From assembly GCA_018806915.1 (NCBI GenBank), contig JAGKQI010000066.1, positions 186,001 through 250,000 on the forward strand: a stretch of 64,000 nucleotides of DNA, read 5' to 3'. The translations under genes and the position numbers were made by a program. Below the pieces are notes generated by a model, which was not told the DNA's origin, ran no database searches, and saw only the letters and a list, made by a program, of their open reading frames with translations. Below, piece after piece: positions 50,593-61,342 of this stretch (position 1 is its first letter; the number at the start of each line of letters is the position of its first letter). This DNA is from Phytophthora colocasiae (lineage: Eukaryota; Oomycota; Peronosporomycetes; Peronosporales; Peronosporaceae).

Positions 50593-52044
50593 CGCCAAAC
50601 CGCTGCTCCAGATCCGGTATGTCACCGACAGATCAATCAGCCATCGCTACATGTCGGTTGTGGGCAGTATCGGTTCTCAACAGCGGGAGTACATGCTTCC
50701 GAAGCAGACCGCTACAACGTGAGAGTACAGGCTCTTACGTCTCAGACTTCAGGAGTACAGGCTCTTGAAAATTCAACTCAGACTTCAGGAGTACATGCTC
50801 TTGAAAATTCAACTCAGACTTCATGAGTACAGGCTCTTGAAAATACAACTCTGACTTCAGGAGCACAGGCTCTTGAAAATTCAACTCAGATTTCAGGAGT
50901 ACAGGCTCTTGAAAATACAACTCAGACTTCAGGAGTACAGGCTCTTGAACATACAATTCAGACTGTCCAGCCAGCAATACCAGCAGATGCGTTATTCCTC
51001 CAGCAAGGGAAGGATGCACTTGACAGTTTTAATCGGACTCAGACGGCCATAAGGCAAGCCTCAGTAGCAGAGCGAGACGAGGCCTTTCGCCAATTCGCCG
51101 AACGCTACGGCGTGCAGTTACCGAACACAAACGCTGTGCAACATGGAGAACTTGACAAACAGCGTATCAGTGCAGTATCCAGAGTAGCACGACGCTCTGG
51201 TTTAGACCTGGCTCAGTTTGTGAGAGTTTATCAGCATCAGACACGAACCGACCCCAGGCCGAACAAGGATTTATTCGAACTGACCGTCTCCACCAGACCG
51301 GAGCTCCATCAGCTCACCACCCAGTGGAACTTAATCGTTCGGCATGGTGTCATACCCGCGTGGAAACCAAACAGACCAGCCAGGCAGCGCTCGCGGCCGT
51401 TTAACCATAAAATTTCAGCCGCCCATTGCCAGCAAGTACGAGATCACATCTTCAAAGGCCAACAAGAAGGACGCTATCTCGTCGTGGAAGCAGATCTACT
51501 GAATCAGTGGCCTGAAATCTACATCAGCCCGGTCGGAGTCACAGAAAAAGCACAATCACTGGCAGCGATCCGGGTCATCAATGACTACTCATACCCACCC
51601 GATGCCTCTGTCAACGACTTTATTGATCGAAGTACATTTCGGGAGATTTCATACAACCCCCCTCGCGACATTGCGCGTCGGATTTTCGAGCTGCGAACCC
51701 GATTTCCCGATCATGTGATTTTGATAATGCTTGGCGATGTTTCGGGTGCATTTCGACACATTCCTGTAGCAGCAGACCACGTTCACATGTTCGGTTTTCA
51801 GTTTGACGGGTACATCGTGATCGACTTAGCCTGCGGATTTGGCTGGTGTGGATCTTCAGCGTTTTACGCGGTAGCAGGAACACTGATAAATTACTTGTAT
51901 CAGCAGCAACGGCCACAGCGATCTCTGTCACCGCTCGATTCGACCTGCTTCGTGGGGAATTATTGGTGCGACGACCACACGTGCCTCGAAATCGACACAG
52001 GAACCCGGTGTGCGGAAGCAAACTGGGCACTGCGGAGGCAATAG
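50593..52044 (+). CDS. DIRS-like unit 1 reverse transcriptase
   Basis: In frame with the end of the gag-like part across a TGA (50590-50592), with a second in-frame TGA at 50824-50826 inside the 36-bp repeats. Reverse-transcriptase motifs: AIRVINDYSYPPDASVND, the catalytic Asp in MLGDVSGAFRHIPVAADHVH, GWCGSSAFYAVAGTLI and the Asp pair in YWCDDHTCLEID. Then stop at 52044. RNase H is not seen. The preceding 170 residues include the 12-residue repeat GVQALENSTQTS. Identical frame in unit 2. Confidence 0.8.
50731..50960 (+). repeat. 36-bp coding minisatellite in DIRS-like unit 1
   Basis: About six copies of a 36-bp unit (GAGTACAGGCTCTTGAAAAT plus TCAACTCAGACTTCAG) encoding a 12-residue repeat GVQALENSTQTS. 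Unit 2 has one copy more, which accounts for most of its 30-bp greater length. Confidence 0.85.
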
Positions 52045-53309
52045 CAGGGAACGCTCTACCCGTGGGTTTCCAGAAGAAAATCAACGCCATGCGCACTGCT
52101 ACTGAGATGAAAGCACTGGACGAACAGCTTAAAGAACAGCGACTACAGCCCGCACAGTTCAAAAGGGCGAAAGACGGACGGACTATTGTGCTTCCTTTCC
52201 AGTTTGCAACGGAGATTCGAGCTACAATGACCTCCAAACTGAACAAACAGCGCACGACCACGGCTGCTACTGGATCTCGTGATCATGTGATGAAAAGTCT
52301 GCGTCCGACGGCACAAGCGATTCGTCAAACGGATGAGAATGAGGCGGAATTGTGTCTGGATATTCATTTGTCGCCATCCGAGACGCGCCAATTGTATTTG
52401 AACGTCCACGAGGACCTGGTGAGCATCCGGAGGATGCTTCGTTTTCCGGATCAATCGATAGGAGTTTCAAGTGTATAGTTAGGATCAGAACCCAGGACGT
52501 CAGCAACGGACAGAACGCCGAGAGTCTACAGGAGGCTCACTTTCCAGTTTTCTGTCTGCCGATAACAAGCCCAAGAGTCTCAATCACCGTCGTTTCCAAA
52601 CGCATGCCTACTCTAACCGCGGGAGACATTGCCTTCGTGGGCCCTACGCACGTGCCTTCACTCGAAAACTTCACTTATGTGCGCGTAACGAAGGTTCATG
52701 GGACATCGGCTACTGTAAGACGCACTGGACCAGACAGCTCCGAGGAGAGCCCAGAGTTTGATGTCAAGGTCTCCTCCCTACGCCATCGTATCGTTGGTGA
52801 CGATGAAACCGAGCACTGGCCGGGAACCTACGTAGGCCACCCGACCAGACGAGCGGAGAAAGTAGTGATCAGTGGGCTTACGGATTGGTTACCGGGTACA
52901 GCATGAACGCTAAATTAGCCCAACTACATGTACAATGCGGTACCTCATCTCTCCGGGTTGGTCTAACGACCCCTCCAACAATAATCGCTGTTGACCGGCT
53001 CAACTACGCTCTACAAACCGGCGCTTCCCTCAATGTGATGACCTTAAACGCGCTTGAACTACTGGATCGCCAGAACGAGGTCATTGGCATGTGGAAAAAG
53101 CAGGTCCGGACTCCCAGTAAGCGTGACGTCGACGATGTTAAGCGTGCCGTTCAACCCTGAGGAAATTCACCAAACCCGACACACTGGAAATTGTATCAGT
53201 CCGCCGGCAACACATTGTCGAGCTCGACGGACGTAGTGGTAACCCAACTGATGTTTTTACAGATACGCAGGCCACCTCGGATGCAGAGCAGTTAGGATCT
53301 TCACCCGAC

Positions 53310-54416
53310 ATGACTAACAATGTTAACCTCGCTTTTAGTGCTTCAGATGACGAAGGTAAAACAGAGGACCAAGTTTTACAGCGAGAAGACATCAACAGTG
53401 TCCGCCTCCAGAACCGATCGCTTCACAAGCGGTTCCGCCCAAATCCACCAGAAGAACGATACGACCTTATCCTGGACCAGGTCGACATCCCTGTGCTGCA
53501 GACAACCGGTGAAGCTCAAGCCTCAGCGTTTCGCCCCTCGGCTATGGAGAAGTTCGTTCACGACGCAGTTGTTCACCCTTCACTACTCGGTAAGAACCCG
53601 CAATTTGTTATTGAATCTGCGCAACAAGGACCCTGACCAGGTTTTTAGCGACCCCAGTGCTACGACTCGCGTACGATCTCAGCTTTGGCATCAGAGGTTT
53701 GTCAGTGATGCATTTCCGGCGTTTCATTCAAGAACTTGAGCCGCACTCGTCAATGACGGGCATCAACATGACGAACTTCGGACGGTCGAATGCACTTCAG
53801 CCGGCTTCCCCACCTTCCTGCCTCCGAGATATTGCCGACGCTTTCGAGACGCTGCTCTTCTTTGCCCAAGGATTCTACAACAACACTGTCTATTGTTTTA
53901 TCAAGACTGGTGCGGAGTTCATATCAAGGATGTCAGTGCTCTCAAATCCCGACATGGCCACGTGCAACATGCTGGTCCACTGGGTCAACTCTAAACTCTG
54001 GAATTTCCGAAGTGAGATCATTGCGTCAAATCTCCAGGCAGCAGTGCAAGTTGGAATCGAGTTCACCAGAAAGTATGACCATCTGATGGAACTTTACGAA
54101 GCCCTTTCACCAAAAGCAGATAACAGCTCAGGTATTACCGAAACAACAACGAGGACCAACGGCGAGCAGACCAAACCCCGTACGCACAGCAAAACGACCC
54201 ACTGTCCCTCGCGAGCTGCTCGACATGTTGCCTAAACAAGGCGACAAGACACTGTGTATGCGCTACTTGTCGAAGAAAAGGTGCACGGGACCAACTCAGG
54301 GTCAATGCTTCGACCCTAAACGGGCGCATTTCAAGCCCCTCGCACTACCTGTCGACGCTAAGGCCTACATCGACAACAATTTCAGCGTACTAGCGTCAGA
54401 GTTTGCCGATCTGTGA
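53310..54416 (+). pseudogene. DIRS-like unit 2 gag-like region
   Basis: As in unit 1: MTNNVNLAFSASDDEGKTED runs to a TGA near 53634, then a second frame carries LRLAYDLSFGIRGLSVMHFR through MLVHWVNSKLWNFRSEII to 54235, and a third the Cys/His motif ending at TGA 54414-54416. This copy lacks the long C-run of unit 1 and reads more continuously in the middle. Confidence 0.55.
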
Positions 54417-55904
54417 CGCCAAACCGCTGCTCCAGATCCGGTATGTCACCGACAGATCAATCAGCCATCGCTACATGTCGGTTGTGGGCAGTATCGGTTC
54501 TCAACAGCGGGAGTACATGCTTCCGAAGCAGACCGCTACAACGTGAGAGTACAGGCTCTTACGTCTCAGACTTCAGGAGTACAGGCTCTTGAAAATTCAA
54601 CTCAGACTTCAGGAGTACATGCTCTTGAAAATTCAACTCAGACTTCAGGAGTACATGCTCTTGAAAATTCAACTCAGACTTCATGAGTACAGGCTCTTGA
54701 AAATACAACTCTGACTTCAGGAGCACAGGCTCTTGAAAATTCAACTCAGATTTCAGGAGTACAGGCTCTTGAAAATACAACTCAGACTTCAGGAGTACAG
54801 GCTCTTGAACATACAATTCAGACTGTCCAGCCAGCAATACCAGCAGATGCGTTATTCCTCCAGCAAGGGAAGGATGCACTTGACAGTTTTAATCGGACTC
54901 AGACGGCCATAAGGCAAGCCTCAGTAGCAGAGCGAGACGAGGCCTTTCGCCAATTCGCCGAACGCTACGGCGTGCAGTTACCGAACACAAACGCTGTGCA
55001 ACATGGAGAACTTGACAAACAGCGTATCAGTGCAGTATCCAGAGTAGCACGACGCTCTGGTTTAGACCTGGCTCAGTTTGTGAGAGTTTATCAGCATCAG
55101 ACACGAACCGACCCCAGGCCGAACAAGGATTTATTCGAACTGACCGTCTCCACCAGACCGGAGCTCCATCAGCTCACCACCCAGTGGAACTTAATCGTTC
55201 GGCATGGTGTCATACCCGCGTGGAAACCAAACAGACCAGCCAGGCAGCGCTCGCGGCCGTTTAACCATAAAATTTCAGCCGCCCATTGCCAGCAAGTACG
55301 AGATCACATCTTCAAAGGCCAACAAGAAGGACGCTATCTCGTCGTGGAAGCAGATCTACTGAATCAGTGGCCTGAAATCTACATCAGCCCGGTCGGAGTC
55401 ACAGAAAAAGCACAATCACTGGCAGCGATCCGGGTCATCAATGACTACTCATACCCACCCGATGCCTCTGTCAACGACTTTATTGATCGAAGTACATTTC
55501 GGGAGATTTCATACAACCCCCCTCGCGACATTGCGCGTCGGATTTTCGAGCTGCGAACCCGATTTCCCGATCATGTGATTTTGATAATGCTTGGCGATGT
55601 TTCGGGTGCATTTCGACACATTCCTGTAGCAGCAGACCACGTTCACATGTTCGGTTTTCAGTTTGACGGGTACATCGTGATCGACTTAGCCTGCGGATTT
55701 GGCTGGTGTGGATCTTCAGCGTTTTACGCGGTAGCAGGAACACTGATAAATTACTTGTATCAGCAGCAACGGCCACAGCGATCTCTGTCACCGCTCGATT
55801 CGACCTGCTTCGTGGGGAATTATTGGTGCGACGACCACACGTGCCTCGAAATCGACACAGGAACCCGGTGTGCGGAAGCAAACTGGGCACTGCGGAGGCA
55901 ATAG
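54417..55904 (+). CDS. DIRS-like unit 2 reverse transcriptase
   Basis: Same protein as in unit 1 over its whole catalytic part (GDVSGAFRHIP, WCDDH). In frame with the preceding gag-like end across TGA, and again with an in-frame TGA in the repeats. Stop at 55904, followed by an open, charged frame (about 55905-56276; KKINAMRTATEMKALDEQLK) read in another phase. Confidence 0.8.
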
Positions 55905-56276
55905 CAGGGAACGCTCTACCCGTGGGTTTCCAGAAGAAAATCAACGCCATGCGCACTGCTACTGAGATGAAAGCACTGGACGAACAGCTTAAAGAACAGC
56001 GACTACAGCCCGCACAGTTCAAAAGGGCGAAAGACGGACGGACTATTGTGCTTCCTTTCCAGTTTGCAACGGAGATTCGAGCTACAATGACCTCCAAACT
56101 GAACAAACAGCGCACGACCACGGCTGCTACTGGATCTCGTGATCATGTGATGAAAAGTCTGCGTCCGACGGCACAAGCGATTCGTCAAACGGATGAGAAT
56201 GAGGCGGAATTGTGTCTGGATATTCATTTGTCGCCATCCGAGACGCGCCAATTGTATTTGAACGTCCACGAGGACC

Positions 56277-57468
56277 TGGTGAGCATCCGGAGGATGCTTC
56301 GTTTTCCGGATCAATCGATAGGAGTTTCAAGTGTATAGTTAGGATCAGAACCCAGGACGTCAGCAACGGACAGAACGCCGAGAGTCTACAGGAGGCTCAC
56401 TTTCCAGTTTTCTGTCTGCCGATAACAAGCCCAAGAGTCTCAATCACCGTCGTTTCCAAACGCATGCCTACTCTAACCGCGGGAGACATTGCCTTCGTGG
56501 GCCCTACGCACGTGCCTTCACTCGAAAACTTCACTTATGTGCGCGTAACGAAGGTTCATGGGACATCGGCTACTGTAAGACGCACTGGACCAGACAGCTC
56601 CGAGGAGAGCCCAGAGTTTGATGTCAAGGTCTCCTCCCTACGCCATCGTATCGTTGGTGACGATGAAACCGAGCACTGGCCGGGAACCTACGTAGGCCAC
56701 CCGACCAGACGAGCGGAGAAAGTAGTGATCAGTGGGCTTACGGATTGGTTACCGGGTACAGCATGAACGCTAAATTAGCCCAACTACATGTACAATGCGG
56801 TACCTCATCTCTCCGGGTTGGTCTAACGACCCCTCCAACAATAATCGCTGTTGACCGGCTCAACTACGCTCTACAAACCGGCGCTTCCCTCAATGTGATG
56901 ACCTTAAACGCGCTTGAACTACTGGATCGCCAGAACGAGGTCATTGTGGCATGTGGAAAAGCAGGTCCGGACTCCCAGTAAGCGTGACGTCGACGATGTT
57001 AAGCGTGCCGTTCAACCCTGAGGAAATTCACCAAACCCGACACACTGGAAATTGTATCAGTCCGCCGGCAACACATTGTCGAGCTCGACGGACGTAGTGG
57101 TAACCCAACTGATGTTTTTACAGATACGCAGGCCACCTCGGATGCAGAGCAGTTAGGATCTTCACCCGACATGACTAACAATGTTAACCTCGCTTTTAGT
57201 GCTTCAGATGACGAAGGTAAAACAGAGGACCAAGTTTTACAGCGAGAAGACATCAACAGTGTCCGCCTCCAGAACCGATCGCTTCACAAGCGGTTCCGCC
57301 CAAATCCACCAGAAGAACGATACGACCTTATCCTGGACCAGGTCGACATCCCTGTGCTGCAGACAACCGGTGAAGCTCAAGCCTCAGCGTTTCGCCCCTC
57401 GGCTATGGAGAAGTTCGTTCACGACGCAGTTGTTCACCCTTCACTACTCGGTAAGAACCCGCAATTTG
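56277..57468 (+). mobile_element. DIRS-like retroelement unit 3, 5' 1.19 kb only
   Basis: Identical in layout to the first 1.19 kb of units 1 and 2 (ORF1 at 56464-56766, start of the gag-like frame at 57171). It breaks off at CCGCAATTTG, where host sequence GAATTTAGATG begins. TG is shared by both sides at the junction, a two-base microhomology. Confidence 0.85.
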
Positions 57469-58650
57469 AATTTAGATGAAGATTCCAACAAGTACGAGGT
57501 AGCGACGCAGAGTGATTGTCTTCAAGGTCAACATCTGCCATTTATGGCGGCCAGGTTGAAGTGCGAGTTGAAGGACAATCACTCCTGCATCTGGCAGCAC
57601 CAGATCTTCTCAGTTGCCATTTTGCCTTCAACCCCGCAGTTTCCCCTTGCATCCAGCTATGCCAGTTATCTCAAAGACCGAGCTGCTCATTGCCAAAGCC
57701 TGGCCCGGAGTCGCTACGCCTCTGGAGGTGGCACAACCTGAACTCGCCCTCTTAGACGCGACGCAGTTTGCACCACGCTGGTGCTTGCAGTCAGTCACGC
57801 GTCAGCTGTGCTACTGGCTCCAGCAGAGCCTTGTGGGGTGTTTCCAGGGCTTTCAAGACAAGTTTCCGACGGGCATCATGGCGTTTCCAGACAACTGAAC
57901 ACGTCACAAGAGATGGTAAAGCACTAGTCGTGGGCTCAATCAAATTTAATGGATCTGCATACCCCTAAAAATTGAACGTGCAAGTCGATTTAGGTCCTAA
58001 AACGACTTCCCGACCAGTGCTCTGCGCATGGCACTAACAAGCTCTGGCACCACAGTCGATTCGGCCAATGTGGACAAGTCGTTGAGCGAGTCTTCTTTCC
58101 CTTGAGCGATTTTACGCAGAATACGTCGCATGATTTTCCCACTGCGAGTTTTGGGCAGGTTTGGGGCCACAACGAAGAGGTCTGGAGTCGCAAAGGCCCC
58201 GATCTTGGAACGGATCAGCATCGTGAGCTCCTTTTCCACTTGAGAAGTGGCCTCCACACTGTCCATAAGCGTCACGTAGCAGCAGATGCCTTCACCTTTG
58301 ATACGATGGGGAATACCAACCACTGCAGCTTCAGCCACTGCGTCGTGACCAATAAGTGTGCTTTCCAGCTCTGTAGTGCTGATTCGGTGGCCAGAAGGAC
58401 ACAACACATCATCGATACGGCCTGTGATGAAGTAGTAGCCATCCTTGTCGCGACGACAGCCGTCTCCTGTGAAGTACAGACCCCTTTGGGAAGCTGTGTA
58501 CACCTGCAAGTAGCGGTTATGGTCGCCATATACCGTTCGAGCCATGCCAGGCCACGGCGACCGGATACACAATTGGCCCTCAACGTCGTTCCCTTTGATT
58601 TCTGTGCCGTTCTCGTCGGTCAGGACGAAATCAACACCAAAGAAAGGCTT
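57468..58650. repeat. Direct duplication, right copy: 3' half of the acetyl-CoA synthetase gene and its 3' flank
   Basis: Matches 47401-48585. Its right end at AAAGGCTT runs on without a break into the rest of the synthetase gene, so this is the original gene context on that side. The first 530 bp, 3' of the synthetase gene, contain open frames on the + strand (to 57755 and 57898) without recognisable similarity. Confidence 0.95.
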
Positions 58651-59978
58651 GCTGCACGAGCCTGGTTTCATCGGGATAGCTCCAGGTAAACCAACGCCAA
58701 TATGACCACCAGTTTCCGTCTGCCAGTATGTATCAACGATGTAGCACTGACGGTTGCCAACCACCTCGTAGTACCATTTCCACGCCTCTGGGTTGATCGG
58801 TTCGCCGACGCTACCGAGAACCCGGAGGCTCGAGAGATCGTACTCGCGAACGATATCACTACCATGAGCCATCAGAGCTCGGATTGCTGTCGGTGCTGTG
58901 TAGAACTGAGTCACTTTGTGGCGCTGAACGAGGTCCCAGTATCGCCCGTGGTCCGGATACGTGGGAGTGCTCTCGAACAGAACAGTGGTGATACCATTCG
59001 CTAACGGGCCATACGCAACGTACGAGTGGCCTGTGATCCACCCGCAGTCGGCAACACACGCCAACACGTCGTTGTCGTGTATATCGAACGCGTATTTAGC
59101 TGTCAACAAGGCGTACAGCAAGTAACCACCAGTGGTGTGTGCAATACCCTTGGGGGTACCAGTAGATCCGGACGTGTACAAGATGAACATGAGATCTTCA
59201 GCGTTCATGAACTCTGCGACGCAGTACGGGCGATGACGAGCTAGTTCCTTCTCCATGTCGATATCAATGTCTGGATGCATCTCGACGTCATTGTGAGTAC
59301 GTTTGAACACGAACACGTTGCGAACAAAGTCGAGGTTTTGGATCGCAGTATCGACGGTCTGTTTGAGAGGCAACGTACGTCCGCCACGTCGACCTTCGTC
59401 TGCAGTGAAGATCCACTGCGCTCGAGCGTCAATGACACGACTTCGCAGCGCCTCAGCCGATAAACCGGCAAAAACCATGTTGTGAACGGCTCCGATTCGG
59501 GTACACGCGAGCATGACGAAGACCGTCTCGGGGATCATCGGTATGTACATGGCGACAGTGTCTCCTTTCCTCACTCCAGCGTGTTTCATAGCGTTGGCGA
59601 CGCGACAGGTCTCTGCCAATAGCTCCGCGTACGAGATCTTCCGGCCTGGTCGATCTCGTCCGCTTCCCAAATGATGGCGGTCTTGTCCGGGTGTGTCTTG
59701 ACGTGACGGTCGATACAGTTGACACTCACGTTGATGAGACCATTGAGGAACCAGGCCACATCTCCTTTGCTGACGCTACCGGTCATGGTTTGGTCAAAGT
59801 CTCAGAACCACAGGAGATTCTCTCGAGCGAGATCTCCCCAGAATTGCTCAGGGTTCTCGAGTGAGCTCTTGTACATGGCTTCATACTGTTCCAAACTCTT
59901 GATATGCGCCTGTTTGGCGACTGCAGCATCGATGGGGTACACCCCTGGGGCGCTGGAGGAACCCGTGCTGTCTCTCAT
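57997..59978 (-). CDS. Acetyl-CoA synthetase (AMP-forming), with one in-frame TGA and one frameshift near the N-terminus
   Basis: Makes acetyl-CoA from acetate, ATP and CoA through an acetyl-AMP intermediate. From the ATG at 59978, about 660 codons, the usual family length. The N-terminal domain has [15 protein letters not shown] then a TGA (59802-59804), followed in frame by [21 protein letters not shown] one-base shift near 59650 enters the main frame with [20 protein letters not shown]. Core motifs are perfect: [20 protein letters not shown] (phosphate loop), [10 protein letters not shown], the [17 protein letters not shown] hinge and the [15 protein letters not shown] lysine. No mitochondrial presequence is obvious. 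The long intact core suggests the two lesions may be sequence errors. Confidence 0.9.
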
Positions 59979-60465
59979 GGCGCGAATTCGATTGTAACGG
60001 AGTGGCGCAGGGCCAGTTGTCCCAGCAATCGACGAAGCTATTATTCACGCCTGGACTTGAACCTAGAACTACAGATGCAACTTCTGTTCAGACCGCTAGC
60101 ATTGAAGAGTGTTGGAGATCGAACGTTTTTAGTCTTTGATGCACAAGGAACGGTTTGTGCCACGCCATCAAAAAGACAAAGCTACATGAGAATATTCAGA
60201 GTCAACTTTAATGAGTGGGGCGATCGACGCAGTGGAGCTCCACCGATGAACTGACACGTGTTCCGAAGTGGCAATATTGATAACGCGCACGACGATGGCT
60301 CAAGTTAATTGTCAAGGTATCATTTGATGGCGTGGTGTATGATGTACTAGCGTTCACAGGTGTCGCTCGCTCATACTGGCACGTCTTCGTTGCTTAAAAG
60401 TGCATCCATCCACTCAGGTAAGATGGCCCAAATCTCCTCTGTCCAAGCAGAAGAAGAACGAACTA
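59979..60465. other. Intergenic region between acetyl-CoA synthetase and SWEET locus
   Basis: About 490 bp between divergently arranged genes. It should contain the promoter of the synthetase gene, but I see no convincing initiator for it. Short open frames only. Confidence 0.4.
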
Positions 60466-60480
60466 CCTTTTCAATTTTGA
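60466..60480 (+). promoter_or_regulatory. Initiator/FPR-like element for the 60511 SWEET locus
   Basis: CCTTTTCAATTTTG, 31-45 bp before the ATG, combines a TTCAATTT initiator-like core with CAATTTT, the FPR core. Confidence 0.45.
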
Positions 60481-60510
60481 AGAGTCTTTACCAACTGTTC
60501 CAGTTCAACC

Positions 60511-61342
60511 ATGGTCAGCTTCCTCGATGTCATGCGCGTGATCTCCACCATTACAGCAGTCCTCGTCGCTGTCTCACCGGCACCGGACTACTGGAAAATC
60601 CTCAAGACCCGATCGACTGGCGTCTCCTCCATCCTCCCGGTGGTCATGATCTTTTGCAACTGCTACGTGTGGGTCCTGTACGCCTACCTCGTGGAGAATT
60701 TCCTACCGCTTTTTGCGAACTGCTGCTTCGGAATGCTCACTTCTCTCATCTTTGGAGGCGTTTACTACCGTTGGAGCAACGACCGCGTACATATCCACAA
60801 AGTCTGTGCTGTTGCCTTCGTTGCGATGGCAGTTTACACACTTTATTACATCCTCGGGACGAGTGACGTTACAAACCAGTCGGAAAACTCCGTGGAGAAG
60901 GTCCTGGGTGTCCTGGAGCGACATCGTGAGTTTGGTGCTGTACGCTTCTCCTTTGGAGACGATAAAGAAGGTGGTCGAGACCAGAGACGCCACGACGTTG
61001 CCGATCATCATCAGCGCCATCTTCTTAACGAACACCAGCGTATGGACCATTTTCGCTATTGCCGACGACGACGTATTCGTAATGGTGCCGAATGCGATCG
61101 GAATGTTGGTTTGTATTGCTCAGGTGGTTCTTTACGTGATGTACACCCCACACAATGGTTGTGTCTACTATAGCAGAGGAGATGAGATCCAAACCCCGAA
61201 AACCTGCGAAGAAGTTAATGCTCAAGCGGCTGGATATTTTGGTATGATGGACACTTTGCGTAGTTTAATTTCAGGTAACTACTTCTACATTCGTTACTTG
61301 CTAACATTCTCAACAAGTGATGTCAAAAAATACATTTGCTGA
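60511..61342 (+). pseudogene. SWEET locus with one single-base frameshift and a decayed tail
   Basis: The ATG at 60511 gives helices 1-4: VSPAPDYWKILKTRSTG, NCYVWVLYAYLVENFLPLF and GTSDVTNQSENSVEKVLG. Near 60918 one extra C moves the sense to a second frame: SDIVSLVLYASPLETIKKVV, LTNTSVWTIFAIADDDVFVM, ending QVVLYVMYTPHNG. Lining up with the 2253 and 16.5 kb genes requires removal of exactly one base. The tail after helix 7 has no SWEET-like feature and runs to a stop at 61342. Related to the 2253 and 10.8 kb genes. Either a recent pseudogene or an assembly indel. Confidence 0.82.

Larger units (their letters stand above)
48587..52416 (+). mobile_element. DIRS-like retroelement unit 1 (3.83 kb)
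   Basis: Starts TGGTGAGCATCCGG and joins directly to unit 2 at 52417 with the same start. Contains in order a small open frame (48774-49076), a gag-like region with a Cys/His finger (49482-50592), a 36-bp minisatellite (50731-50960) and a reverse transcriptase (to 52044), then a charged C-terminal frame (to about 52416). The reverse transcriptase has GDVSGAFRHIP and WCDDH motifs like those of tyrosine-recombinase (DIRS/Ngaro-type) elements. I see no tyrosine recombinase, RNase H or LTR, so the class is inferred and the unit is probably truncated. Confidence 0.65.
52417..56276 (+). mobile_element. DIRS-like retroelement unit 2 (3.86 kb)
   Basis: Direct tandem copy of unit 1, starting TGGTGAGCATCCGG at 52417 and ending AACGTCCACGAGGACC before unit 3. 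Near identical to unit 1. Differences include one extra 36-bp repeat, a shorter C-run at about 53651 and a few single-base changes. Head-to-tail arrangement without intervening host DNA suggests integration or amplification through a circular intermediate. Confidence 0.7.

Noticed and set aside
48587..57468. Classifying the tandem unit as an LTR retrotransposon with the units as LTRs
   Set aside because: Each unit itself carries gag-like and reverse-transcriptase coding; no short direct repeat flanks a unit apart from the neighbouring unit.
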